From Haloarcula pelagica (GTDB taxonomy: Archaea > Halobacteriota > Halobacteria > Halobacteriales > Haloarculaceae), in the NCBI RefSeq assembly GCF_030127105.1, contig NZ_CP126161.1:2356001-2420000 (forward strand): DNA of 64,000 nucleotides, given 5' to 3'. Of this stretch, positions 33,885 to 42,750 are shown one piece after another. A program made the position numbers and the translations under genes. Below the pieces are notes generated by a model. The model searched no databases and was not told the DNA's origin. It worked only from the letters and a program-made list of their open reading frames with translations. How positions within the stretch are numbered: the first letter of the stretch is position 1; every line of letters starts with the position of its first letter.

Positions 33885-35324
33885 TTAGTCGTCCTCCGCG
33901 GCCGCTCGTTCCGTCTCGGCCTCCTCCGCCGATGTCCTGAGTGTCGTCAATCCGTAGTATGCGACGACACCGAGGCCGATCCAGCCGCCGCTCAAAAGCA
34001 GTGCGAGCACGTCCGTCCGGAGCAGGTAGACCACGAGCACGCCGGTCAACAGCAGGTTCAGGGCGATCCCCAGGACGGGCGGAACCGGGTAGTACGGCAG
34101 TTCGTACGGCCGTGCCATATCGGGCCGCTCGCGCCGGAGCTTGATGACCGAGCCGTTGACGATGACGAAAGAGAGCAGGAAGAACAGACTCGACATGTTC
34201 CCGGCGCTCTGGGTCGGCAACACGACCGAACTCAACATCACCACCGCGCTCGCGAGGATCGCCCAGAACGGCGTCCCGAACCGGTGGTGGAGCTGGCCGA
34301 ACGAGGGGAGCAACTGGCCCTCACGCCCCATCGAGAACGCCACCCGCGAGGAGGCGATCACCACCGCGTTCAGTGCCGTCAGCGTCGAGAACACCGCGCC
34401 GAAGACGATGACGGCGCCGCCGTTGCCGATGACCGGGAACTGCGGCATGAAGTTCGTCGCGGCCTCCGCGATGCCGGCCTCGCCGGCGCGTGCTAGGTCG
34501 ACCCAGCCGAGTGTGCCGATGGCGACACTGACAACGGCGATGTAGACGACGAGCGTCACGGCCAGACTGATGAAGATGGCTTTGGGGATGTTCTCTCGCG
34601 GGTTCTTGACCTCCTCGGTGACCGTCGTGATGAGGTCGTACCCCTCGAAGGCGATGAACGTCAGGCCCATCGCCGGGAGGATGCTGAACGCGGTCTTGTC
34701 CCCGGGAAAGAGCGGCTGGAACTCCGCGCCGGAGAACTGTGGCGAGGTGACGCCGTAGCCGACGAACACGACGAGGATACTCACCTTGATCGCCGTGAAG
34801 ATCGTCTCGACGCTCCCGCTGGCGGCCGTCGAGGCGGCGTTCAGCGACACGAGCAGGAGGACCGCCAGGAACGCCAGTCCGACCGCGACGGGCACGCCGA
34901 CCCCGAGAGCGGGGATCGCGACGGATCCGACCTCGCCGGGCGCGGCCGTCAGCCCGTAGACGTGCAGCAACTCAAGGAAGTTCGGCGCGAACCCGAGCGC
35001 GTACAGTCCGCCGGCGACCATGTACGCGAACCAGAGTAACCACCCCATCATGAACGACGGCAGGTCCGCGAACACCTCGCGGACGAAGGCGTAGCCACCG
35101 CCGCTCTTGGGGATCGCCGAAGCCAGTTCGGCGTACGACAGCGCCGTGAAGGCGGTGACGATCCCGTTGAGGACGAAGACGAGCAACGCTGCCGGGCCGG
35201 CGATCTCTGCGGCCAACCCGGTCAGGACGAAGATGCCGGCGCCGATCATCGCGCCCATCCCGATCATCGTCGCGTCGAGCAGGCCGAGTTCGGCCTCCGG
35301 GGCGCGTTTGCCGTGACTACTCAT
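33885..35324 (-). CDS. APC-superfamily permease
   Basis: A 479-residue transporter with about twelve membrane segments. The first helix contains the APC signature MIGMGAMIGAGIFVLTGLAA, the second a conserved ALSYAELASAIPKSGGGYAF, and helix six GLTFIAFEGYDLITTVTEEV, all typical of amino-acid permeases of the APC family. The start MSSHGKRAPE was chosen because the upstream in-frame region is not coding-like. Coupling to an RCK-type subunit is unusual for amino-acid permeases and leaves K+ import (as in KimA-like APC members) open. Confidence 0.83.
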   Translation of the reverse strand: MSSHGKRAPEAELGLLDATMIGMGAMIGAGIFVLTGLAAEIAGPAALLVFVLNGIVTAFTALSYAELASAIPKSGGGYAFVREVFADLPSFMMGWLLWFAYMVAGGLYALGFAPNFLELLHVYGLTAAPGEVGSVAIPALGVGVPVAVGLAFLAVLLLVSLNAASTAASGSVETIFTAIKVSILVVFVGYGVTSPQFSGAEFQPLFPGDKTAFSILPAMGLTFIAFEGYDLITTVTEEVKNPRENIPKAIFISLAVTLVVYIAVVSVAIGTLGWVDLARAGEAGIAEAATNFMPQFPVIGNGGAVIVFGAVFSTLTALNAVVIASSRVAFSMGREGQLLPSFGQLHHRFGTPFWAILASAVVMLSSVVLPTQSAGNMSSLFFLLSFVIVNGSVIKLRRERPDMARPYELPYYPVPPVLGIALNLLLTGVLVVYLLRTDVLALLLSGGWIGLGVVAYYGLTTLRTSAEEAETERAAAEDD

Positions 35325-35586
35325 CGCTCGCTGTCCGGGCTTCCCGCTGCTGTCGTGTCCTTGACGCCCCGGTTCGCGCTGTCGCCGGTCGACTGTCCTA
35401 GGTCCATGCGCGTGATCGTGTCTAGCAAGGGCTCTCAATTCAAACTGTGGGTGCGTCCGAAGCGTGTACCCCAGCGAGCGGGACGACGCCCCATCGACGT
35501 TTCCTATCGTGACAACAGGTGTATAGCGTCAGACGCACAGTCCGGCCGCTCGACACGAGTGCTACTCGAAAACCGGCCGCTGGCCG
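35325..35586. other. Intergenic region upstream of the APC permease
   Basis: About 260 bases between the permease start and the end of the thioesterase gene, both on the minus strand. It should hold the permease promoter, but no TATA element stands out and no gene is supported. Confidence 0.3.
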
Positions 35587-36009
35587 CTACAACCCTTCGA
35601 ACTGGCCGATCGACTCGCGCCAACTGTCGGGGATCGGGACGGGGGCCTGCTCGTCGCGACCGTAGGTGACGACGGTCGTCTCGCCGGTCGCCGCGACCGT
35701 GTCGTCGTTCCGGACCTCGTACTCGAAGAGGAAGCTCTTCTCGCCCAAGCGTGGGACCCGGACGCCGACGGTGACGCTGTCTGTCATCCGGATCGGCTGT
35801 TCGAAGTCGAGCTCTAGGTTGGCGATGACGATGCCGGTCCCGCCACCGGTCGCGGTCAGCAAGTCGTCCTCGCCGCTGCCGACGACATCGGCTAGATAGT
35901 CGATCCGCGCCTCTTCGAGATAGGTCCCGTAGCGGACGTTGTTGACGTGACCGTACGTGTCCAGATCGTCGTACCGCACCGAGACTTCCGTCGTGTACTC
36001 GAAGCTCAT
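35587..36009 (-). CDS. Hotdog-fold acyl-CoA thioesterase (4HBT family)
   Basis: A 140-residue thioesterase. The active-site motif VRYDDLDTYGHVNNVRYGTY includes the Asp and the HVNN of the 4-hydroxybenzoyl-CoA thioesterase family, and ELDFEQPIRMTDSVTVGVRV follows. It hydrolyses an acyl-CoA; the substrate is unknown. Its ATG overlaps the end of msrA by 4 bases, so the two are co-translated. Confidence 0.87.
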   Translation of the reverse strand: MSFEYTTEVSVRYDDLDTYGHVNNVRYGTYLEEARIDYLADVVGSGEDDLLTATGGGTGIVIANLELDFEQPIRMTDSVTVGVRVPRLGEKSFLFEYEVRNDDTVAATGETTVVTYGRDEQAPVPIPDSWRESIGQFEGL

Positions 36010-36530
36010 GCCAGGAGTTCCGCGTGTTTCTGCTTGAGCTTCTCGATCTTCGGCGGGATCGTCATGGTGCAGTAGGCCTGGTTGGGGTTCTTCTCGAAGT
36101 AGTCCTGGTGGTACTCCTCGGCGGGGTAGAACGTCTCCAGGGGTTCGACTTCGGTGACGATGTCGTCGTCGTAGCCCGGCTGGATCTCCTCGATGAACGC
36201 CTCGACGGCAGTCCGTTGGGCCTCGTCGTGGTAGAACACGGCCGAGCGGTACTGTGTCCCCACGTCGTTGCCCTGACGGTTCAGCGTCGTCGGGTTGTGC
36301 GTCGTGAAAAAGACCGCAAGCAGGTCCTCGTAGCTCACAACGTCCGGGTCGTACGTGATCTGGACACACTCGGCGTGACCGGTCTCCTCCCGACAGACCG
36401 CCTCGTAGCTGGGGTCTTCGACGTGGCCGCCGGCGTACCCCGAGACGACTCTCTCGACGCCCCTGACTTGCTTGAAGACGGACTCGGTACACCAGAAACA
36501 GCCGCCCGCGAACGTCGCCTGTGCTGTCAT
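36006..36530 (-). CDS. msrA: Peptide methionine-(S)-sulfoxide reductase
   Basis: A 174-residue MsrA that repairs S-sulfoxides of methionine. The catalytic motif GGCFWCTESVF gives C11 (nucleophile) and C14; other family motifs are VVSGYAGGHVEDPSYEAVC, TGHAECVQITYDP and FFTTHNPTTLNRQGNDVGTQ. A further cysteine near the end (QAYCTMTIPPKI) could resolve the disulfide. It is the first gene of a two-gene unit with the thioesterase. Confidence 0.95.
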   Translation of the reverse strand: MTAQATFAGGCFWCTESVFKQVRGVERVVSGYAGGHVEDPSYEAVCREETGHAECVQITYDPDVVSYEDLLAVFFTTHNPTTLNRQGNDVGTQYRSAVFYHDEAQRTAVEAFIEEIQPGYDDDIVTEVEPLETFYPAEEYHQDYFEKNPNQAYCTMTIPPKIEKLKQKHAELLA

Positions 36531-36597
36531 ACTCTCGCGTACGCGCGCGAACTACAAAAGGCGACGGCCGAGAGGCGACACGCCGACACCCGGGTCG

Positions 36598-38241
36598 CTA
36601 CCGGTCGACATCGCCCATGATCGGGTCGAGACTGCCGATACTGGCGACCAGGTCCGGGATGAACTCGCCCTCGGAGATCGCCGGGAGCACCTGGACGTGT
36701 GAGAAGGAGGGGCCACGGATCTTGAACCGGGCGGGTTTCTCGGTACCGTCCGAACGCATGTAGATCCCCAGTTCGCCTTTCGCGGACTCGACGGCGCGGT
36801 AGAGTTCCGTGTCCGGATCGGGCCGTAGCGTCCGCGGGACGTTGGCCTGGATCTCGCGGTCCTCCTCGGGCCACTCTTCGAGGAGATCGACACACTGCTC
36901 GATGATCTTCGCCGACTCCTCGACCTCGCGCATCCGGACCAGCACGCGGGCGAAGTTGTCGCCGCTCTGCTCGGTTGCGACCGACCACTCCAGTTCGTCG
37001 TAGTAGCCGTAGGAGTCGTCCCGCCGGAGATCGTAGTCGACGCCCGACCCCCGCGCGACCGGCCCGGTACAGCCGTAGGCCTTGGCGGTCTCGGCCGCGA
37101 GGTGTCCGGTGTCGACGGTCCGCTTTTGAAACACCTCGTTGCTGGTCAGCATGTCGTGGTACTCGGTGAGTTTCCGGGGGAGCGAATCGACGAACGTCCG
37201 GATCTTCTCGAAAAAGTCCGCGCGGGGTTCGGGCAGGTCCCAGGCGACGCCGCCGACCCGGAAGTAGTTGAACATCAGCCGCTGGCCGGTGAGGTCTTCG
37301 AGGATGTTCTGGACGATCTCTCTGTCCCGAATCCCCCACTGGAAGACGGCGGTGAACTCGCTGATCACGTCCAGCGCGTAGGTCGCGACCGCGAGCATGT
37401 GCCCGAGGATGCGGGAGAACTCGGCGCTCATCGTCCGGATCACCTGGGCGTACTCGGGCACGTCGATGTCGGCCATGTCCTCGATGACACGGGCGTATGC
37501 CCACTCGTTACAGAGGCCGGCGCCGCTCCAGTCCCAGCGGTCGGGGTAGGGCATGATCTGGTGGCGGTAGGTCCCTTGCTCGCACATCTGTTCCTCACAG
37601 CGGTGGATGTAGCCGATGTCTGGGTCCACGTCCGCGACCGTCTCCCCGTCCAGCGTGACGTTCAGGTGGAGGACGCCGTGAGTCGAGGGGTGGTGTGGCC
37701 CCATGTTGATGTGCATGGTGTCGGGCCCCTCGCGGCGGTCTTCGAGGATGCGCTCGTGTTCGCGGTAGGTGACGATCTGGGGCTGGTTCTGGTCGTAGTC
37801 GGGCGAGAGCGGGTGGCCCTGCCAGGTCTCGGGCAGGAGGATGCGTCGCAGGTCTGGGTGGCCGTCGTACTCGATGCCGACCAGATCGTAGGCCTCCCGC
37901 TCGTGCCACCCGGCGGTCGGGTACACCGGCGCAGCCGACTCGTTGTGTGGGTCGTCGGTCGGCGAGGGGACGACCACGGACAGTTCCTTCGTGGGATCGT
38001 CGTAGCTCCGGAGGTGGTAGATGCTCTCGTAACGGTCCTCGTAGGCCTGGGCGGTGACACAGGCACAGTGGTCCAGCCCGGCCTCCGTCTTCAGCGTCGA
38101 GAGGACGTTCTGGACCTCGTCTGCGCGGACGACGACTGCGGGGGCGTTCCCGTGGTGCTCGGTCTCCAAGACGTGTTCGCGGATCGGCGCGACGAGCGCC
38201 GACTCCCCTGCCTGGTCGGCGACGGCGACTGTCCGGGACAT
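36598..38241 (-). CDS. nuoCD: NADH dehydrogenase-like complex subunit NuoCD (fused)
   Basis: A 547-residue fusion of NuoC (about 1-170; GWHEREAYDLVGIEYDGHPD) and NuoD (about 185-547). NuoD has MGPHHPSTHGVLHLNVTLDG and GYIHRCEEQMCEQGTYRHQI, then RTMSAEFSRILGHMLAVATY and the C-terminal FKIRGPSFSHVQVLP. The NuoCD fusion is usual in haloarchaea, where the NDH-1-like complex oxidises an electron carrier and reduces menaquinone. What is odd is the position: no other nuo gene adjoins it, whereas nuoA-B-CD-H-I usually cluster. It may be a second copy. The start was chosen at MSRTVAVADQ. Confidence 0.9.
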   Translation of the reverse strand: MSRTVAVADQAGESALVAPIREHVLETEHHGNAPAVVVRADEVQNVLSTLKTEAGLDHCACVTAQAYEDRYESIYHLRSYDDPTKELSVVVPSPTDDPHNESAAPVYPTAGWHEREAYDLVGIEYDGHPDLRRILLPETWQGHPLSPDYDQNQPQIVTYREHERILEDRREGPDTMHINMGPHHPSTHGVLHLNVTLDGETVADVDPDIGYIHRCEEQMCEQGTYRHQIMPYPDRWDWSGAGLCNEWAYARVIEDMADIDVPEYAQVIRTMSAEFSRILGHMLAVATYALDVISEFTAVFQWGIRDREIVQNILEDLTGQRLMFNYFRVGGVAWDLPEPRADFFEKIRTFVDSLPRKLTEYHDMLTSNEVFQKRTVDTGHLAAETAKAYGCTGPVARGSGVDYDLRRDDSYGYYDELEWSVATEQSGDNFARVLVRMREVEESAKIIEQCVDLLEEWPEEDREIQANVPRTLRPDPDTELYRAVESAKGELGIYMRSDGTEKPARFKIRGPSFSHVQVLPAISEGEFIPDLVASIGSLDPIMGDVDR

Positions 38242-38295
38242 ACGCGTACCCACGCGGGCAACCCCCGTCGAACTGGTGCCTCTGATGCGAGGCGC

Positions 38296-38303
38296 ATTTA
38301 TAC
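38296..38303 (+). promoter_or_regulatory. TATA element for the second Bat-type regulator
   Basis: ATTTATAC is centred about 25 bases before the GTG at 38324, which argues for that GTG as the start over the ATG at 38285. Confidence 0.55.
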
Positions 38304-38323
38304 GTGGCACCGAAACGACAGCT

Positions 38324-38998
38324 GTGAAGTACGTTCGGCTCTCGCTGGCGATGGGCCCCGAGATCCGCCACCCGATGCACCAGTTCCTCGTCGAGACGGA
38401 GGGGTACGACGCCAGCTACATGCTGCGGGGCAACAGCGTCGGCGAGGAACTCCAGACGCTCCTCTTTCACGTCGACGGCTTCCCGCCCGACCCCTACCGG
38501 GCGGCTCTGGAGGCGACCGACATCGTCGTCGACTACGCCATCACGACGTGTCCGGACGAGACGTTCTACCTCTACGTCCAGGACCGCCCGAGCGAGACCG
38601 ACGCGGCGCTCGTCGAGGCGCTGACGCGGGCCCGCCTGGTCGTCGTCTCGCCGATCGCGTACCTGGCCGACGGCACCGTCGAACTGACGCTGGTCGGGCC
38701 GGGACAGGCCGTCCAGCGCGCCGTCGAGGCCGTCCCCGATTCGATCGACGTGGACGTACTGGAGGTCGGCACGTACGACAGCAGGCGGCTGGACACCGGG
38801 AGCACGCTCACCGACCGGCAGTTCGCGGCCGTCGCGGCCGCCGTCGAGACCGGCTACTACGACAATCCGCGGGGCGGTAGCGTCGCGGATGTCGCAGAGC
38901 GCATCGACTGTGCGCCCGGGACCGCGGCCGAACACCTCCGGAAGGCGGAGGCCCGCGTGATGGCCGGGCTCGTCGATTCGGACGCCGGGCCGGTGTGA
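38324..38998 (+). CDS. HTH-10 (bacterio-opsin activator-like) regulator
   Basis: A 224-residue regulator without a PAS domain. The N-terminal 150 residues match the bacterio-opsin activator-associated domain (VRLSLAMGPEIRHPMHQFLV; RLVVVSPIAYLADGTVELTL). The C-terminal HTH_10 domain reads LTDRQFAAVAAAVETGYYDN leading into CAPGTAAEHLRKAEARV. It starts with GTG, supported by TATA spacing. It is divergent from nuoCD, a plausible target, with a shared 82-base promoter region. Confidence 0.82.
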   Translation: MKYVRLSLAMGPEIRHPMHQFLVETEGYDASYMLRGNSVGEELQTLLFHVDGFPPDPYRAALEATDIVVDYAITTCPDETFYLYVQDRPSETDAALVEALTRARLVVVSPIAYLADGTVELTLVGPGQAVQRAVEAVPDSIDVDVLEVGTYDSRRLDTGSTLTDRQFAAVAAAVETGYYDNPRGGSVADVAERIDCAPGTAAEHLRKAEARVMAGLVDSDAGPV

Positions 38999-39046
38999 TC
39001 GGGGCGGTCCGGAACCTCTTTGGCCGGTCGAACCCGATCCAGCGGT

Positions 39047-39877
39047 ATGCTCAGAGTGGGTGCACACACTTCTATCGCTGGCGGCGCGTACAACGCCGTC
39101 GACGAGCAGGTCGACTACGGCGGCAACTGCGGCCAGATCTTCTCCCATTCACCACAGGTCTGGCAGGACCCCAACATCGAGGACGACGAGGCGGCGAAGT
39201 TCCGAGACCGCTCGGCCGAACACGACGTGGGGCCGTGGGTCATCCACTCCTCGTACCTGGTCAACCTCTGTACGCCCAAAGACGACCTCCGCGAGAAATC
39301 CGTCGACTCGATGCAAAAGGAGGTCGACGCCGCCGCGAAACTCGACATCGACTACGTCAACGTCCATCTGGGCGCCCACACCGGCGCCGGCGTCGACGGC
39401 GGCCTCGACAACGCCGCCTCGGCGCTCGACGAACTGGACGTGCCCGAGGGCGTCACCGTCCTCGTCGAGTCCGACGCCGGCAGCGGGACGAAACTGGGCG
39501 GCGACTTCGAACACCTGGCGACGGTCCAGGAACGGACCGGCCTCGACATCGAGTTCTGTCTGGACACCGCCCACGCCTTCGCCGCCGGCTACGACCTCTC
39601 GACCCCCGAGGGGGTCGAGGAGACGTTCGCCGAGTTCGACGCGGTCGTCGGGCTGGAGGATCTGGCCTGTGTCCATCTCAACGACTCGAAACACGCCTGC
39701 GGGACGAACAAGGACGAACACGCCCACATCGGCGAGGGCGAGATCGGCAAGGCGGGGATGCGTGCGTTCCTCAACCACGACGCCGTCGCCGACGTGCCCC
39801 TCGTCCTCGAGACGCCGACCGAGAACGGCAAGAGCTTCGACTGGAACATCGACCGAGTCCGGGAACTCCGGGAATAG
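39047..39877 (+). CDS. nfo: Endonuclease IV (AP endonuclease)
   Basis: A 276-residue TIM-barrel endonuclease that incises abasic sites in base-excision repair. The trinuclear-zinc ligands sit in [83 protein letters not shown] and VLETPTENG, all recognisable as family positions. Length is normal. The methyltransferase gene follows 17 bases downstream. Confidence 0.95.
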   Translation: MLRVGAHTSIAGGAYNAVDEQVDYGGNCGQIFSHSPQVWQDPNIEDDEAAKFRDRSAEHDVGPWVIHSSYLVNLCTPKDDLREKSVDSMQKEVDAAAKLDIDYVNVHLGAHTGAGVDGGLDNAASALDELDVPEGVTVLVESDAGSGTKLGGDFEHLATVQERTGLDIEFCLDTAHAFAAGYDLSTPEGVEETFAEFDAVVGLEDLACVHLNDSKHACGTNKDEHAHIGEGEIGKAGMRAFLNHDAVADVPLVLETPTENGKSFDWNIDRVRELRE

Positions 39878-39894
39878 ATCCTTCGAAGGAACCC

Positions 39895-40683
39895 GTGCGA
39901 CAGTTCACTGCGGACTACCTGGAAGCCACCCGAACGGGGATGTGGGCCGACTCCCGCGAGGCGCTCGCCGACCTCGGGCTCGCCGACGCCGACCGCGTGC
40001 TCGACGTGGGCTGTGGCACCGGCGAACTCACCCGCGTCCTCCGGGAGGAGACGGACGGGACCGTCGTCGGCGTCGACGCCGACGCCGACCTGCTGGCCGC
40101 GGTCGGCCAGCCGACGGTCCAGGGCGACGCCACCAGGCTCCCCTTCGCCGACGACAGTTTCGATCTGGTGGTCTGTCAGGCACTGCTGATCAACCTCCCG
40201 GACCCGGGCGCGGCGGTCCGGGAGTTCGCCCGCGTGGCCACCGACCGGATCGCGGCCGTCGAACCGGACAACGCGGCGGTCACCGTCGAGTCGACGGTCG
40301 CGGCCGAACCGCCGCTGGCCCGGCGGGCCCGACGGTTCTACCTCGACGGCGTTGACACCGACGTGGCGCTCGGCGACGACGCGGCCGACCTCTTCCGGGG
40401 GGCCGGCCTGTCGGTGGTCTCGACGCGCCGGTACGACCAGGTCCGAGAGATCGCCCCGCCGTACGGCGAGCAGGCGGTCCGCGCGGCGCGTCGGAAAGCG
40501 ACAGGAGAGGGGCTGGAGAGCGACCGTGAGACGATCTTGGACGGCGAGACCACTCCGGAAGAACTCGACCGTCTGCGTGAGCGGTGGCGGAAGATGGGCC
40601 GGACCGTCGTCGATCAGATGGGCGACCGGGCGTACGAGCGCCGCGAGACGGTCCCCTTCTTCGTCACCGTCGGGCGGGTGTAG
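39895..40683 (+). CDS. Class I SAM-dependent methyltransferase
   Basis: A 262-residue methyltransferase. Motif I is VLDVGCGTGELTRVL, then VVGVDADADLLAAV, GDATRLPFADDSFDLVVCQA and VEPDNAAVTVEST. The C-terminal segment around RWRKMGRTVVDQMGDRAYER is conserved in a haloarchaeal group. It starts with GTG 17 bases after the nfo stop and may be co-transcribed with it. Substrate unknown. Confidence 0.8.
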   Translation: MRQFTADYLEATRTGMWADSREALADLGLADADRVLDVGCGTGELTRVLREETDGTVVGVDADADLLAAVGQPTVQGDATRLPFADDSFDLVVCQALLINLPDPGAAVREFARVATDRIAAVEPDNAAVTVESTVAAEPPLARRARRFYLDGVDTDVALGDDAADLFRGAGLSVVSTRRYDQVREIAPPYGEQAVRAARRKATGEGLESDRETILDGETTPEELDRLRERWRKMGRTVVDQMGDRAYERRETVPFFVTVGRV

Positions 40684-41385
40684 TCAGACTACGTCGCCCC
40701 GCACCGACGGCCCGTCCTGGCGTTCCCGGGAGGTACGGACCGCGTCGGCGGCCTCACTGGCCTCGGCTTCCTCCATCCCGAGCATCTCCAGGGCGCCCGA
40801 CAGCGTCGGGAGGACGAACTCGCCGTTGCGCAGTTTCTCGAAGGCCTCGGCCGACCGCTGTCCACCGTCGGACGCGTCCGACGAGGATCGCCCCGCTCCG
40901 CTCGCCTCACCCCCTACCCACAGGCAGGCACCCCGCGGGTCGAGGAGTTGCTCGTAGTCGTCGCGGGCCATCGCCCCCTTGAGCCGCTGGGTGACGTTGT
41001 CGTCGAAGGAGGCGTTACACACCTCCAAGTGGATCGGCTCGTCTGTGTCGGGCAGGAGGTGGGCGGCCAGGCACTTCTCGGGCGCGGCGTGGCCGTTGGC
41101 GTTGGCCCGCAGGTAGTCGGGGAACTCCTCGGCCCACGCGGCCCGGACCGTCTTGCCGACGCCGTCGACGCCGTGGCTCCGCTGGAACTCCTCGGCCCGG
41201 TCGGGGGCGTCTTTGAACAGGATGTCCTTGGTGACGTAGACATCCAGGCGGTCGATCGGATCGAGTCCCAGCGCAACGTCGCCGAACACCCACACCTCCC
41301 GGACTGGAACCGCCATCCGTTCGTCCTCGACGGTCGCGACGATCTCCTCGACGCGCTCGACGGCCGTCGAACGGTCCATGCTCAT
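40684..41385 (-). CDS. Conserved haloarchaeal protein (DUF7095-like)
   Basis: A 233-residue protein I recall as DUF7095. It has VREVWVFGDVALGLDPIDRL followed by VYVTKDILFK, reminiscent of a nucleotidyltransferase-like strand, then a helical middle (AAPEKCLAAHLLP; HLEVCNASFDDNVTQRLKG), a Ser/Gly linker and a C-terminal helix (LPTLSGALEMLGMEEAEASE). Two ATGs two codons apart (MSMDRS) could start it. The stop abuts that of the convergent methyltransferase gene. Function unknown. Confidence 0.72.
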   Translation of the reverse strand: MSMDRSTAVERVEEIVATVEDERMAVPVREVWVFGDVALGLDPIDRLDVYVTKDILFKDAPDRAEEFQRSHGVDGVGKTVRAAWAEEFPDYLRANANGHAAPEKCLAAHLLPDTDEPIHLEVCNASFDDNVTQRLKGAMARDDYEQLLDPRGACLWVGGEASGAGRSSSDASDGGQRSAEAFEKLRNGEFVLPTLSGALEMLGMEEAEASEAADAVRTSRERQDGPSVRGDVV

Positions 41386-41472
41386 TGACGGTGCGTAGGA
41401 CGCGGTCGCTGAAAACCCTGCCTCTCCGTCGCGGGGGACGGTTTTTTCACCGACGGTGCCCCAGCGCCGTCC

Positions 41473-42171
41473 ATGCAGATCCGGGTGTACGACGACGGCG
41501 CCGAGCAGGACTGTCTCCTCGTGTTGGGCTGGGGGAACCGCTGTCGCCACGAGAACGTCCAGTGGCTCGTCGACCGGGTCGCCCGTGAGTACCGGACCCA
41601 CGTGGTCGAACTCCCCACCCACATCACCGACCTCCAGCGCGAGTGGGTCGATCCCGTCCGTGAGTACGCCGCCGACCTCGGCGAGTTCCCGATCCTCGCC
41701 CACAGCGCCGGCGGACTCACGACGGCCTTCCTCGACGATCCGGGCGTGACGAACCGCGTCTACCTTTCGCCGTGGTGGGGCAGCGACCTCCCGCTGCCCG
41801 ACGCGGTCGTCGATTTCGTGACGAGTCTCCCGGTCTCGAAACCGGTCGTCCCGACCGGGAACCTGGAGGGCGACGCTATCGGCGACCTGGCGACCGAGGC
41901 ACAACTGGCCGACGGCCCCGACGCTGCCTCGCCGGCCTTCCTGCGGACGACCGGCCGCGCCCACGACCGCCTCCCGCCCGCCCGCGAGGACGCCGTCGCC
42001 TTCTGTACGCTCACTGACCGGGTCGTCGATCCCCGCGCCGTCGGCCGGCGACTCCACGCCGACCGCATCCGACTGTACCAGGGCGGGCACGAACTGTTCT
42101 CCTCGTCGAGTCGGGAGCGACACATCGACACCGTGCTCGCCGCGCTGGACCGGGGCCCCGCTGCGCTCTGA
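41473..42171 (+). CDS. Alpha/beta-hydrolase-fold protein
   Basis: A 232-residue protein with the nucleophile elbow ILAHSAGGLTTAFL (Ser in AHSAGG), an oxyanion region VLGWGNRCRHE, a late Asp (TLTDRVVDPRAV) and a C-terminal His (YQGGHELFSS). These complete a Ser-Asp-His triad. The start lies about 27 bases after a T-rich element (GTTTTTTCAC). Substrate unknown. Its stop abuts that of the convergent DUF4442 gene. Confidence 0.75.
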   Translation: MQIRVYDDGAEQDCLLVLGWGNRCRHENVQWLVDRVAREYRTHVVELPTHITDLQREWVDPVREYAADLGEFPILAHSAGGLTTAFLDDPGVTNRVYLSPWWGSDLPLPDAVVDFVTSLPVSKPVVPTGNLEGDAIGDLATEAQLADGPDAASPAFLRTTGRAHDRLPPAREDAVAFCTLTDRVVDPRAVGRRLHADRIRLYQGGHELFSSSSRERHIDTVLAALDRGPAAL

Positions 42172-42639
42172 TCAGGCGCGTTTGTCCTCGTCGGTGCTGA
42201 CGTGGACGGTCTTCTCGACGGTCGCGTAGACGACGCCCTCGCTGTCGACGAGGTCGACGGTGTACTCCCGGTCGACCGATTCCTGATCTGTCAGTGCTGT
42301 TTCGATGCGCTCGACCTCCACGTCGGGCATCTCGAAGGTCGCGTACAGCGTCTCGGTCGCGGGCTTGCGAAAGCGGATGGCGGCGTCTTTGTCCCAGACG
42401 ACGTACTCCTCGGAGAGCCGTCGCATGAGCATCACCATGTAGAAGGGGTCGACAGCACTGTAGAGACTCCCGCCGAAGATGGTGCCGACGATGTTTCGGG
42501 TCCGCCAGGACAGCGGGAGTTTCAGGTGGATCTCCGACCAGTCGTCCTCGATGTGTGTCACCCGGCCACCGGTCCCCAGATAGGAGGGCCACCAGTTGAA
42601 CACCACCCGCTCTAATCTCGTCCGCAGGGACTCGCCCAT
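42172..42639 (-). CDS. DUF4442 hotdog-fold protein
   Basis: A 155-residue protein of the DUF4442 family (YiiD-like thioesterase fold). Signatures are NWWPSYLGTGGRVTHIEDDW, HLKLPLSWRTRNIVGTIFGG and SAVDPFYMVMLM, which match the conserved core. The start MGESLRTRLE was chosen over one eight codons upstream. The family is thought to act on acyl thioesters but activity is not proven. Confidence 0.82.
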   Translation of the reverse strand: MGESLRTRLERVVFNWWPSYLGTGGRVTHIEDDWSEIHLKLPLSWRTRNIVGTIFGGSLYSAVDPFYMVMLMRRLSEEYVVWDKDAAIRFRKPATETLYATFEMPDVEVERIETALTDQESVDREYTVDLVDSEGVVYATVEKTVHVSTDEDKRA

Positions 42640-42750
42640 TACACACAGCAGGGGGCCAGACACACATCACGGTTTCCCTCTCGAAACAACTCGTACGAGG
42701 TTCCAAACCGAGACGAAACCCTCACCACTGCCCACGCGAAAGCAGGGGTA

